A stretch of 5,329 nucleotides of DNA from an uncultured Clostridia bacterium (GCA_937907975.1 CALEQS010000066.1:1-5329); one strand, 5' to 3'; positions 1 to 4,404 are shown, numbered from the stretch's first letter. Translations and numbers: made by a program. The notes: generated from the sequence alone by a model not told the origin.

Positions 1-181
1 GCTCCTCGTGGCGGTCGGCCCAGGTCTCGTAGGCCTCGCTGTTCATGTTCTTCGGCTCTTTTTCATCCAGCGCGGTGATCTCCGCCCTCAACCGCTCCAG
101 CAGCGTCAGCAGCTCCTCCCGGCTCAGCTCGTCCGTGTTCTCCACCCCGTTCTGGGCGGGAAATTCAATGATCTCGGCCAT
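1..181 (-). CDS. Small acidic hypothetical protein, C-terminus beyond the window edge
   Basis: Sixty codons are visible and the reading frame is still open at the window edge, so this is the N-terminal part of a gene of unknown length. The start is an ATG at 181-179. It is preceded by an AAGGAG ribosome binding site that overlaps the stop region of the upstream redox gene, leaving an 18-base gap, so the two are probably one operon. The visible protein is hydrophilic and rich in Glu, Leu and Arg. It has a likely amphipathic or coiled-coil helix at about residues 16-40 (DELSREELLTLLERLRAEI), followed by EAYETWADRHEE. No signal peptide, membrane segment or catalytic motif is visible. I do not recognise the family. 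Similar short acidic proteins annotated as hypothetical are familiar from Clostridia. Its place behind a glutaredoxin-like gene suggests only co-expression, not a function. Confidence 0.72.
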   Translation of the reverse strand, partial: MAEIIEFPAQNGVENTDELSREELLTLLERLRAEITALDEKEPKNMNSEAYETWADRHEE

Positions 182-199
182 ATCAAATAAACGCTCCTT

Positions 200-463
200 T
201 CACTCCGCCAGCGCCGCGTCCAGCACGGCGCGCACCTTCTCTTTGGAGGGCACACCCTCCATGCACTTCACGCCGTCCACATAGAAGGTGGGCACATAGT
301 AGTAGTCCAGCGAGTCGGCCAGCGCGGTCTCTACGCTTTCGTCCACCCGGCGGATGGGCACCGCACCATACCGCGCGTCCTCCGCTGCCAGCTCCGCCAG
401 CAGCCGGTCCGCCTGATGGCAATAGGGGCAGCCCGGGAGCATCATCATCAAAACTTCCTTCAT
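200..463 (-). CDS. Glutaredoxin/thioredoxin-fold thiol-disulfide protein
   Basis: This 87-residue cytoplasmic protein has the thioredoxin fold and probably reduces disulfides or mixed disulfides using a CPYC active site at residues 12-15, the classic glutaredoxin motif. Near residues 57-65 the segment VPTFYVDGV supplies the cis-proline (VPT) that faces the active site, followed by the usual FxDG turn. The length fits a minimal glutaredoxin with no extra domain or signal peptide. I chose the ATG at 463-461 because GAGGTG lies six bases upstream. An in-frame GTG at 472 would add three residues but would overlap that ribosome binding site. The gene starts a leftward operon with the small acidic protein downstream, driven by the extended -10 promoter at 501-509, and diverges from the MarR/AEC operon. 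The partner (glutathione, bacillithiol, thioredoxin reductase or a specific target) cannot be told from sequence. Confidence 0.9.
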   Translation of the reverse strand: MKEVLMMMLPGCPYCHQADRLLAELAAEDARYGAVPIRRVDESVETALADSLDYYYVPTFYVDGVKCMEGVPSKEKVRAVLDAALAE

Positions 464-500
464 CGCAGTCACCTCACAACGTCGAATATCCTTCGCCTGG

Positions 501-509
501 ATTATAGCA
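501..509 (-). promoter_or_regulatory. Extended -10 promoter of the glutaredoxin operon
   Basis: Read leftward, the sequence is TATGC followed by a perfect TATAAT (506-501), which is a TRTGN extended -10. The start of transcription would fall near 494, leaving a leader of about 30 bases. No good -35 is visible at 17-18 bases, as expected where an extended -10 compensates. A short inverted repeat GCAT-ATC-ATGC (507-517) overlaps the upstream edge and may be chance. Confidence 0.65.
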
Positions 510-549
510 TATCATGCCCGCTTTTTGCGACGGTTTTTCAACATTTTTC

Positions 550-578
550 TTGCGGGCGCTCCGTCGGTGTGCTATGCT
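550..578 (+). promoter_or_regulatory. Promoter of the MarR-AEC operon
   Basis: TTGCGG (550-555), a 17-base spacer and TATGCT (573-578) are preceded by TGTGC, an extended -10 of TRTGN type. The start of transcription should lie near 585, with a leader of about 40 bases. The -35 matches consensus only in TTG, so the extended -10 probably carries the promoter. It runs back to back with the leftward promoter at 501-509. Confidence 0.55.
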
Positions 579-580
579 CT

Positions 581-593
581 AATCACTATGATT
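581..593. promoter_or_regulatory. Candidate MarR operator at the transcription start
   Basis: AATCA-CTA-TGATT is a perfect 5-base inverted repeat with a 3-base spacer. It begins two bases after the -10 and spans the expected start of transcription. MarR-family dimers usually bind short palindromes over their own promoters, so the placement suits autorepression. The repeat is short and the assignment rests mainly on position. Confidence 0.35.
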
Positions 594-623
594 CAAAGGT
601 ACCTTGGAAAGGAAGCGGATCTC

Positions 624-1262
624 ATGTCCCATCCTCAGCACTGCCCCGGCTGCGGCAACCGATGCAGTTTGGACGCCCCCAGCTGCACCACCGGCGAGCG
701 CTATGCCCGCTCGCTCCGCGCCGCCCACCACCATCCGGCCCCGGCCGCCGAGACAAAGCCTGTGGCCGGAAAAACAGCAGCCGCACTGAAGGCCGAAAAG
801 TTATCCACACTCCGGCCCAAAAAGAGTGTAAACCAGAAGGCCCCGGCGGCAGCTGAAAGCGCACCGCTCTCGCTGGAGGATCGGCTCACGCTCCAGCTCC
901 GGGCGCTGGAGCGCACAATGGAGTGCAATCAGCCCGGCCAGAAGTCCGGCCAGTCCCGTCTGCTCACCCTGCTGGCCGCCCAGCCGGAGGGGCAGCTCTC
1001 CCAGCGCACGCTCACGGAATATATGGGTATCCGTTCCAGCTCTCTCAGCGAACTGGTGCACAAGCTGGAGCGCTCCGACCTGGTTCAGCGCACCGAATGC
1101 CCCACGGACCGGCGCACCGCCCTGGTCTCCCTCACCGAGCAGGGCCGCACGAAAGCTGCCAGCCTGTCCGGCGCAGAGGCGAACCCCTTCCGCGTGCTCA
1201 GCGCATCTGAGCAGGAAACTCTGCTGGCCCTGCTGGCAAAGCTGAATCGGGGAGGGAAATAA
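624..1262 (+). CDS. MarR-family winged-helix regulator with N-terminal Cys cluster
   Basis: This 212-residue protein has three parts. Residues 1-28 hold a Cys cluster (C7, C10, C14, C21: CPGC, then C, then SC) next to His residues 3 and 6, which could bind zinc or an Fe-S cluster. Residues about 30-82 form an Ala/Pro/Lys-rich linker. Residues about 84-212 form a MarR-type winged helix: helix-turn-helix near 125-150 (LTEYMGIRSSSLSELVHKLE), wing with TDRR at 161-164 and LTEQG at 170-174. MarR proteins are dimeric DNA-binding regulators that often repress a neighbouring transporter, and an AEC transporter starts 5 bases after the stop. I chose the ATG at 624 because AAGGAAG lies 8 bases upstream and the Cys cluster starts right after it. 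The longer frame from 525 would begin upstream of the promoter. The C-terminal dimerisation part is short, as the usual N-terminal helix is replaced by linker and cluster. The ligand is unknown. Confidence 0.85.
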   Translation: MSHPQHCPGCGNRCSLDAPSCTTGERYARSLRAAHHHPAPAAETKPVAGKTAAALKAEKLSTLRPKKSVNQKAPAAAESAPLSLEDRLTLQLRALERTMECNQPGQKSGQSRLLTLLAAQPEGQLSQRTLTEYMGIRSSSLSELVHKLERSDLVQRTECPTDRRTALVSLTEQGRTKAASLSGAEANPFRVLSASEQETLLALLAKLNRGGK

Positions 1263-1267
1263 CCGCC

Positions 1268-2236
1268 ATGCAGTCCTTTGTCTTTGCACTGAACGCAACG
1301 ATCCCGGTCTTTCTCGTCATCGCACTGGGCTGGTTTCTGAACCGCATCGGCCTTTTTAACCCCGGCTTCACCAAGGCCGCCGACCAGTATGTATTTAAAT
1401 GTGCTCTGCCGGTCAGCCTGTTTCTCTCCATCTCCGGCATGGATCTCTACACCGACTTTGACCCGGCGTTCTGCCTGTTCTGCTTCGCCGTCACCACGGT
1501 GATCTTCGGCGGCGTGTGGCTGTGCGCCCGCCTTTTCTTAAAGAATAAGGGCATGATCGGCGCGTTCACCCAGGCCGCGTCCCGTTCCAGCGCCGCCATT
1601 CTGGGCATCGCCTTTGCCGTGAACATCTACGGCGACTCCGGCATGGTGCCCATGATGATCATCTCCGCTGTGCCGTTTTTCAACATTTACTCCGTGCTCA
1701 TCCTGACCTTCTCCCCCCAGCTGGACGAGGAGGGACACCTGATCCCGCCCAGCGGCGGGGGCGGAATGGTGAAAAAAGCCTGTCTCAACGTGCTGAAAAA
1801 CCCGATCATTCTGGGCATTGTCGCGGGCATCCCCTTTGCCCTGCTCCGCATCAGCCTGCCCACTATGCTCACCTCCGCCCTCAAGACCGTGGGCGGCACC
1901 GCCACGCCCGTCGCCCTGCTGGTCGTCGGAGCCTCCTTCTCCGCCGGTGAGGCGCTGAAGAAGTGGAAGCCAGCGGCGTGGGCCTGCTTCATCAGGCTCT
2001 TTCTTCTGCCCGCTCTGTTCCTGCCGCTGGCCGCTCTGTGCGGCTTCCGGAACAGTGAGATGGTGGCCATCCTCATCATGGTGGGCTCCCCCACTACCGT
2101 CAGCTGCTACGTCATGGCCAAGAACATGAAGGGCGATGCCGCCCTGACCGCCAATGTCATCGTGCTGGCCACCCTTCTCTCCTCGGTATCCATCACGCTC
2201 TGGCTCACACTGCTGAAGGCCTTTGCGCTGATTTAA
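1268..2236 (+). CDS. AEC (auxin efflux carrier) family transporter
   Basis: This 322-residue integral membrane protein belongs to the AEC/membrane transport family (PF03547), whose bacterial members carry organic anions such as malate or other carboxylates; the substrate here is not predictable. About ten hydrophobic segments are visible, near residues 7-26, 40-57, 66-90, 100-121, 126-148, 175-197, 209-226, 236-260, 264-282 and 293-318, in two halves separated by a hydrophilic loop around 150-172 (DEEG, then PPSGGGG). Family hallmarks are NPIILGIVAGIPF (178-190), the TPVALLVVGASFS stretch (213-225), and the C-terminal SPTTVSCYVMAKNMKGDAAL (274-293). The length is normal for the family. The ATG has GGAGGG 11 bases upstream, inside the 3' end of the MarR gene, so the two are co-transcribed and probably translationally linked. 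The MarR protein is the likely regulator. Confidence 0.93.
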   Translation: MQSFVFALNATIPVFLVIALGWFLNRIGLFNPGFTKAADQYVFKCALPVSLFLSISGMDLYTDFDPAFCLFCFAVTTVIFGGVWLCARLFLKNKGMIGAFTQAASRSSAAILGIAFAVNIYGDSGMVPMMIISAVPFFNIYSVLILTFSPQLDEEGHLIPPSGGGGMVKKACLNVLKNPIILGIVAGIPFALLRISLPTMLTSALKTVGGTATPVALLVVGASFSAGEALKKWKPAAWACFIRLFLLPALFLPLAALCGFRNSEMVAILIMVGSPTTVSCYVMAKNMKGDAALTANVIVLATLLSSVSITLWLTLLKAFALI

Positions 2237-2238
2237 AG

Positions 2239-2276
2239 AACCGGCCCATCTTTTGAAAAGATGGGCCGGTTTACTC
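2239..2276 (+). terminator. Intrinsic terminator of the MarR-AEC operon
   Basis: A perfect 14-bp stem (AACCGGCCCATCTT, 2239-2252, with 2258-2271) closes a 5-base loop, three bases after the AEC stop codon. The following tract TACTCTT is short on T, so termination may be incomplete. The stem is symmetrical enough to stop leftward transcription as well. Confidence 0.85.
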
Positions 2277-2306
2277 TTGACAAGATTCGAACGGATGTGC
2301 TATATT
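2277..2306 (+). promoter_or_regulatory. Strong rightward orphan promoter
   Basis: A perfect TTGACA (2277-2282), an 18-base spacer and TATATT (2301-2306) are preceded by TGTGC, a TRTGN extended -10. The start of transcription would be near 2313. It begins directly after the AEC terminator. No rightward gene follows: the next gene, DUF1002, is on the opposite strand, so the transcript would be a non-coding RNA or an antisense RNA to the 3' end of that gene. Confidence 0.6.
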
Positions 2307-2328
2307 ATTTCTAGAACAGGCGTTCGAA
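2286..2328. repeat. 8-bp inverted repeat flanking the orphan -10
   Basis: TTCGAACG (2286-2293) and CGTTCGAA (2321-2328) form a perfect inverted repeat with 27 bases between them. The left arm lies in the -35/-10 spacer and the right arm just after the expected start of transcription. This is how paired operator half-sites would sit. Each arm contains the palindrome TTCGAA, so a dimer could bind each arm separately. Confidence 0.5.
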
Positions 2329-2495
2329 GTTCCATAATCCACCGGCGGTTTGCATAACGCTTCATAACGTGCATCCGGTTTACCGTAATTCAATATATTG
2401 TGCTGTTTAGCAGGATTATCGCATTTAAAAACAATATTTTGTGACTTTATCGCGCATTTCCGCTTTACTCCCGCCCATGGATTGTGGTATAAATC
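2313..2495. other. AT-rich non-coding stretch with nested inverted repeats
   Basis: No credible protein gene is seen here on either strand: the ATG frames are under about 35 codons and lack ribosome binding sites. It is visibly richer in A and T than its neighbours. It contains ATAATCC (2334-2340) with GGATTAT (2413-2419), ACCGG (2341-2345) with CCGGT (2375-2379), a CATAACG direct repeat (2353-2369), the palindrome CAATATATTG (2391-2400), the hairpin TGCT-GTTT-AGCA (2401-2412), and TTATCGC repeated near 2416 and 2447. These could form a folded RNA from the promoter at 2277, or serve as the 3' untranslated region of DUF1002. No strong terminator for DUF1002 is visible. Confidence 0.35.
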
Positions 2496-3410
2496 TTATT
2501 GGAACAGGCCCTGGAAGAAGGAGACGATCTTGTCCCAGAGGTTTGCGAAGAAACCCTGAGTGTCGCCGCCGCTGATCTCGTTCAGTACACCCTCCACCTT
2601 GTCGAACAGGCCCTTGGCCTGCTCCTTCAGCGCATCCACATCAAAGTCGGTGGAACCAATCTTCTTGATGAGGTCGATGATCTGCTGGCGGGTGGACGGA
2701 TTCAGCGTAATGCCCATCTCCTTGCAGATACGGTCGATGGCCGCGCTGATCTCATCGTCGCTCAGATCCTTATCGCCGTTGGCCAGCACCTCGTTCTTGA
2801 CCGCGGCAATGAGCTCCGCCGCCTTGGAGGCATCGCCCAGCTCGTCGCCCACCTCGCCGGTGAGCACCAGCTCGTTGTTTGCCGCATCCACGCTGTCCTC
2901 GGACAGTTTCTTGCCAGTCATGATCTCATAGGCTTTCATGGCGCTGACCAGCGCCGCCGTGCCGCTGATATTGCTTGGGCCGGCCACGACCAGCTCCACG
3001 TCGGACACGCCGGCGGTGATGAGCGCGTTCTGGTACATCTCCACCGTGCAGTAGCTGATGTTCTTCGTGCTGATGGAAATGCCCTTGCCCTCGTCCCGGG
3101 CGGTCAGCTTGATACTGGACAAGGACTTCGTGCCGATCACAGAGGCAGACAGGTACTTGTCCAGATACTGATGCTCCTCGGCGTTGGTGGTGTAGTAGAC
3201 GTTGTAATCGTCCTGGTAATTGGCCGCATCGGTGACGCCCAGCAGGTCGAGCACCGTGGCGCGCTGGCTGTCGCTCAGGTCGGCACCGAGCACCAGATAG
3301 GGCTTGTCGCTGTCCGTGCCGTTTTCCGCCGCCGCGGCGGACATGACCAGCGCGGAACTCAGCGCCGCCGCACAAAGCACCAGCGCCAGCATCCGTTTCA
3401 GCTTATTCAT
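2496..3410 (-). CDS. Exported DUF1002 family protein
   Basis: This 304-residue protein matches DUF1002 (PF06207), the family of Bacillus subtilis YpuA, whose function is not established. Residues 1-28 are a typical signal peptide (basic MNKLKR, hydrophobic core, Ala-rich cleavage site SAAAA before ENG). Cys13 is not in a lipobox, so a lipoprotein is unlikely. Family landmarks follow: PYLVLGADLSDSQRATVLDL (37-56), TTNAEEHQYL (74-83), SVIGTKSLSS (90-99), YCTVEMYQNALITAGV (120-135) and VVAGPSNISGTAALVSAMKAYE (141-162, split here as VVAGPSNISG then TAALVSAMKAYE). After about residue 180 comes an acidic helical region, ending in an amphipathic, aromatic tail (WDKIVSFFQGLFQ). The ATG has GAGG 7 bases upstream. 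It has its own promoter (TTGAGT, 17 bases, TATAAT) and a hairpin at the start of its leader. It diverges from a small membrane-protein gene. Confidence 0.9.
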   Translation of the reverse strand: MNKLKRMLALVLCAAALSSALVMSAAAAENGTDSDKPYLVLGADLSDSQRATVLDLLGVTDAANYQDDYNVYYTTNAEEHQYLDKYLSASVIGTKSLSSIKLTARDEGKGISISTKNISYCTVEMYQNALITAGVSDVELVVAGPSNISGTAALVSAMKAYEIMTGKKLSEDSVDAANNELVLTGEVGDELGDASKAAELIAAVKNEVLANGDKDLSDDEISAAIDRICKEMGITLNPSTRQQIIDLIKKIGSTDFDVDALKEQAKGLFDKVEGVLNEISGGDTQGFFANLWDKIVSFFQGLFQ

Positions 3411-3453
3411 AAAAATACCTCATTTCTGATTTTGGGTCCTGTTTGTTCGATCA

Positions 3454-3469
3454 CCGGACACGGGTCCGG
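3454..3469 (-). promoter_or_regulatory. GC-rich hairpin at the start of the DUF1002 leader
   Basis: CCGGAC-ACGG-GTCCGG is a perfect 6-bp inverted repeat with a 4-base spacer. It starts within a base or two of the expected start of the leftward transcript. It may be a stabilising 5' hairpin of the mRNA or a DNA operator at the start of transcription. Its arm contains the same GTCCG motif as the repeat at 3507-3522. Confidence 0.45.
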
Positions 3470-3477
3470 CCGCATAC

Positions 3478-3506
3478 ATTATATTATATCGTCATTCCGA
3501 ACTCAA
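3478..3506 (-). promoter_or_regulatory. Promoter of the DUF1002 gene
   Basis: Read leftward: TTGAGT (3506-3501), exactly 17 bases, and TATAAT (3483-3478). A second overlapping TATAAT (3488-3483) sits 12 bases from the -35 and is less well spaced. Transcription should begin near 3471, leaving a leader of about 60 bases. Confidence 0.7.
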
Positions 3507-3522
3507 GTCCGTCCTATCGGAC
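3507..3522. promoter_or_regulatory. Inverted repeat between divergent promoters
   Basis: GTCCG-TCCTAT-CGGAC touches the -35 of the leftward DUF1002 promoter and occupies the -35 region of the rightward promoter. This suits a regulator acting on both genes. Its centre lies 53 bases (about five DNA turns) from the centre of the CCGGAC/GTCCGG repeat at 3454-3469. Confidence 0.35.
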
Positions 3523-3530
3523 AAGCATTG

Positions 3531-3539
3531 TGTTAAGAT
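3531..3539 (+). promoter_or_regulatory. Extended -10 promoter of the small membrane-protein gene
   Basis: TAAGAT (3534-3539) is preceded by TGTGT, a TRTGN extended -10. No recognisable -35 is present at the right distance, where the GTCCG repeat lies. The start would be near 3546 with a leader of about 27 bases. Confidence 0.45.
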
Positions 3540-3572
3540 CAGGACAATGAATCGCGCAGGAGGTCCTCCCCC

Positions 3573-3935
3573 ATGAAAACGCTTTATTTTGAGACAAATC
3601 AATATGTCCGCCGTCAGGGCAATGTCATTGACCTGAACGAGTACCGGGAGCGGATGCAGCGCGCAGAACGCGCGCAGAACGCCGTGGGCGACGATGTGAC
3701 CTATCACTGGGAGACTGACGAGTCCGTCTGGCACTACGAGGAGCGCCGCCGTGCCCCGGCCAAGCCAAAGGCCAGCGTGAAAGCGGGCATCCGCGCCCGA
3801 CGTCTGGCCCCCAGCGCCGCCCAGCACCGCAGAGTTGAGCGCACTGAGCGCAGTCTGGCCGACTGGGTGGAGCTCTGCGCCGCCGTCGCCACGCTGGGTC
3901 TGGTCCTCACCGTGTGGCTCCAGTTTCTGCTCTGA
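3573..3935 (+). CDS. Small C-terminally membrane-anchored protein, unknown function
   Basis: This is a 120-residue protein that I do not assign to a named family. The N-terminal half is soluble and contains NVIDLNEYRERM (17-28), a short motif of the NVIDL-x-x-YR kind seen at the start of many small Clostridia proteins, then a charged helix to about residue 38 and an aromatic acidic patch (TYHWETDESVWHYEE, 43-57). Residues 58-92 are strongly basic (Arg/Lys/Ala). A single hydrophobic helix at about 98-119 (from DWVELC to the last Leu) reaches the C-terminus, so the protein is probably tail-anchored with the basic region on the cytoplasmic side. The start is certain: AGGAGGT (3558-3564) lies 8 bases before the ATG. 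It diverges from DUF1002. The ribosome binding site can fold on itself (GGAG at 3559-3562 with CTCC at 3566-3569). Confidence 0.8.
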   Translation: MKTLYFETNQYVRRQGNVIDLNEYRERMQRAERAQNAVGDDVTYHWETDESVWHYEERRRAPAKPKASVKAGIRARRLAPSAAQHRRVERTERSLADWVELCAAVATLGLVLTVWLQFLL

Positions 3936-3975
3936 GTTTTCCTTTGTTCTTTTTATATTTTATATTCTATGCCTT

Positions 3976-4002
3976 CCCGTCGTGATCCATGATCGCGGCG
4001 GG
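3976..4002 (+). terminator. Hairpin downstream of the small membrane-protein gene
   Basis: A 12-bp stem (3976-3987 with 3991-4002) closes a CAT triloop. Two positions (3980/3998 and 3983/3995) pair as U-G in rightward RNA but would be A-C mismatches in leftward RNA, which favours the rightward transcript. The following sequence TCTGCCTT is T-poor, so it may be a weak terminator or a 3'-end protecting stem. Confidence 0.5.
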
Positions 4003-4063
4003 TCTGCCTTATAGAACGGGCGGAATGAAGGAAAATCTTCAAGGCTTTGTTTTTGCTCCCAAT

Positions 4064-4086
4064 AGAAAAAGCAGACTTTCGCCTGC
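4064..4086 (-). terminator. Intrinsic terminator of the candidate small RNA
   Basis: Read leftward, GCAGGC-GAAA-GUCUGC (6 bp, one G-U, GNRA tetraloop) is followed immediately by UUUUUCU. It is the only terminator in the window with a clean U-tract, and it works only for leftward RNA. Confidence 0.75.
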
Positions 4087-4182
4087 CTGCATTTCTGAGA
4101 AAATAAACAAAGGCCGGTATCACACTCGCACCCCCCCGGCAACGCTATTGCGAAGCCAGTGCGATCGACACCGGTCTCAGTA
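4064..4182 (-). ncRNA. Candidate structured small RNA, about 119 nt
   Basis: A leftward promoter (4189-4217) is followed within 120 bases by a canonical intrinsic terminator (4086-4064), with no reading frame or ribosome binding site between. In the RNA, 4174-4167 pairs with 4121-4114 (8 bp, one G-U that would be A-C on the other strand). Then 4164-4159 pairs with 4131-4126 (6 bp). The apical helix is GGC/GCC and CGC/GCG around a UU/UU internal loop with an AAUA tetraloop. CUGAG (4180-4176) can pair with CUCAG (4099-4095), closing the whole domain. A run of seven G (4137-4131) is largely bulged out opposite a single U, and a U-rich single strand follows the helix. It does not match SRP RNA, 6S RNA, tmRNA or RNase P as I know them, and no gene follows that it could control as a riboswitch. 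Strand and ends are inferred. Confidence 0.6.
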
Positions 4183-4188
4183 CGATAT

Positions 4189-4217
4189 ATTATAGCAAAG
4201 ATCCCGTTGTATTGCAA
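4189..4217 (-). promoter_or_regulatory. Promoter of the candidate small RNA
   Basis: Read leftward: TTGCAA (4217-4212), exactly 17 bases, and a perfect TATAAT (4194-4189) preceded by TGC. Transcription should start near 4182. An inverted repeat CGTTG-TATTG-CAACG (4205-4219) overlaps the -35 and could be an operator. Confidence 0.7.
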
Positions 4218-4254
4218 CGATTTTTGCGAAAAAAGGCGTACAATTTCCCTCTGC

Positions 4255-4341
4255 TCTGAGTCGAGCGTTTCTGTGCAGAAGCACAAAACTGCGTTTTTGT
4301 CCGCGCAGTGTGCACACACGTTTTTGCTCCGGCGACTCAGA
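4255..4341. repeat. Nested inverted repeats, possible three-way-junction RNA
   Basis: TCTGAGTCG (4255-4263) pairs perfectly with CGACTCAGA (4333-4341). Inside lie TGTGC-AGAA-GCACA (4272-4285), ACTGCG with CGCAGT (4288-4293/4304-4309, 10-base loop) and the overlapping palindrome GTGTGCACAC (4308-4317). CGTTTTTG occurs twice (4292-4299, 4319-4326). No protein gene is credible here. The strand is not clear, as neither side offers a convincing promoter plus terminator. A 9-bp repeat at this spacing can occur by chance; the nesting is what makes it notable. Confidence 0.35.
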
Positions 4342-4356
4342 ATTTTCCATACAAAA

Positions 4357-4383
4357 GCCCGGTTTTTTCTTTACAAGCCGGGC
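4357..4383. repeat. Inverted repeat around the rpsO -35
   Basis: GCCCGG (4357-4362) and CCGGGC (4378-4383) enclose 15 bases that include the -35 of the rpsO promoter. Read leftward it resembles a terminator (stem followed by TTTTG); read as DNA it could be an operator. Confidence 0.4.
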
Positions 4384-4398
4384 AGAGTATGCTATACT
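4370..4398 (+). promoter_or_regulatory. Promoter of rpsO
   Basis: TTTACA (4370-4375), exactly 17 bases, and TATACT (4393-4398) are preceded by TATGC, a TRTGN extended -10. The start should be near 4405, leaving a leader of about 130 bases. This is the best-supported promoter in the window because an essential gene follows directly. Confidence 0.8.
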
Positions 4399-4404
4399 AT
4401 TCGA

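Noticed and set aside
464..472. GTG start for the glutaredoxin-like protein
   Set aside because: It overlaps the ribosome binding site GAGGTG, which is correctly spaced for the ATG at 463.
525..623. Upstream start for the MarR protein
   Set aside because: It would start before the promoter's -10 and transcription start and has no ribosome binding site. The ATG at 624 has both the spacing and the Cys cluster.
801..1298. 165-codon leftward frame
   Set aside because: It lies antisense to the MarR gene, which has convincing domain motifs and a ribosome binding site.
1687..2094. 135-codon leftward frame
   Set aside because: It is a shadow of the AEC transporter gene, with no family features.
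2277..2293. tRNA-like T-loop GTTCGAATC on the leftward strand
   Set aside because: The flanking bases do not form the T-stem and no anticodon or acceptor arm is present.
2288..2327. LexA (SOS) box, from CGAAC and GTTCG
   Set aside because: The half-sites are about 30 bases apart rather than the 4 bases of the Gram-positive LexA box.
2499..3536. Long open frame of 345 codons on the rightward strand
   Set aside because: It is antisense to the clear DUF1002 gene, and its protein is low-complexity (V, H, G, L, Q rich) as expected for a shadow frame. It has no good start signal.
4064..4182. SRP RNA or 6S RNA
   Set aside because: The conserved SRP apical motif is absent, and the RNA is too short and lacks the central bubble expected of 6S RNA.
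3960..4319. 119-codon leftward frame across the small-RNA region
   Set aside because: It is Cys-rich with no recognisable family, has no ribosome binding site, and would run over a strong promoter and terminator.
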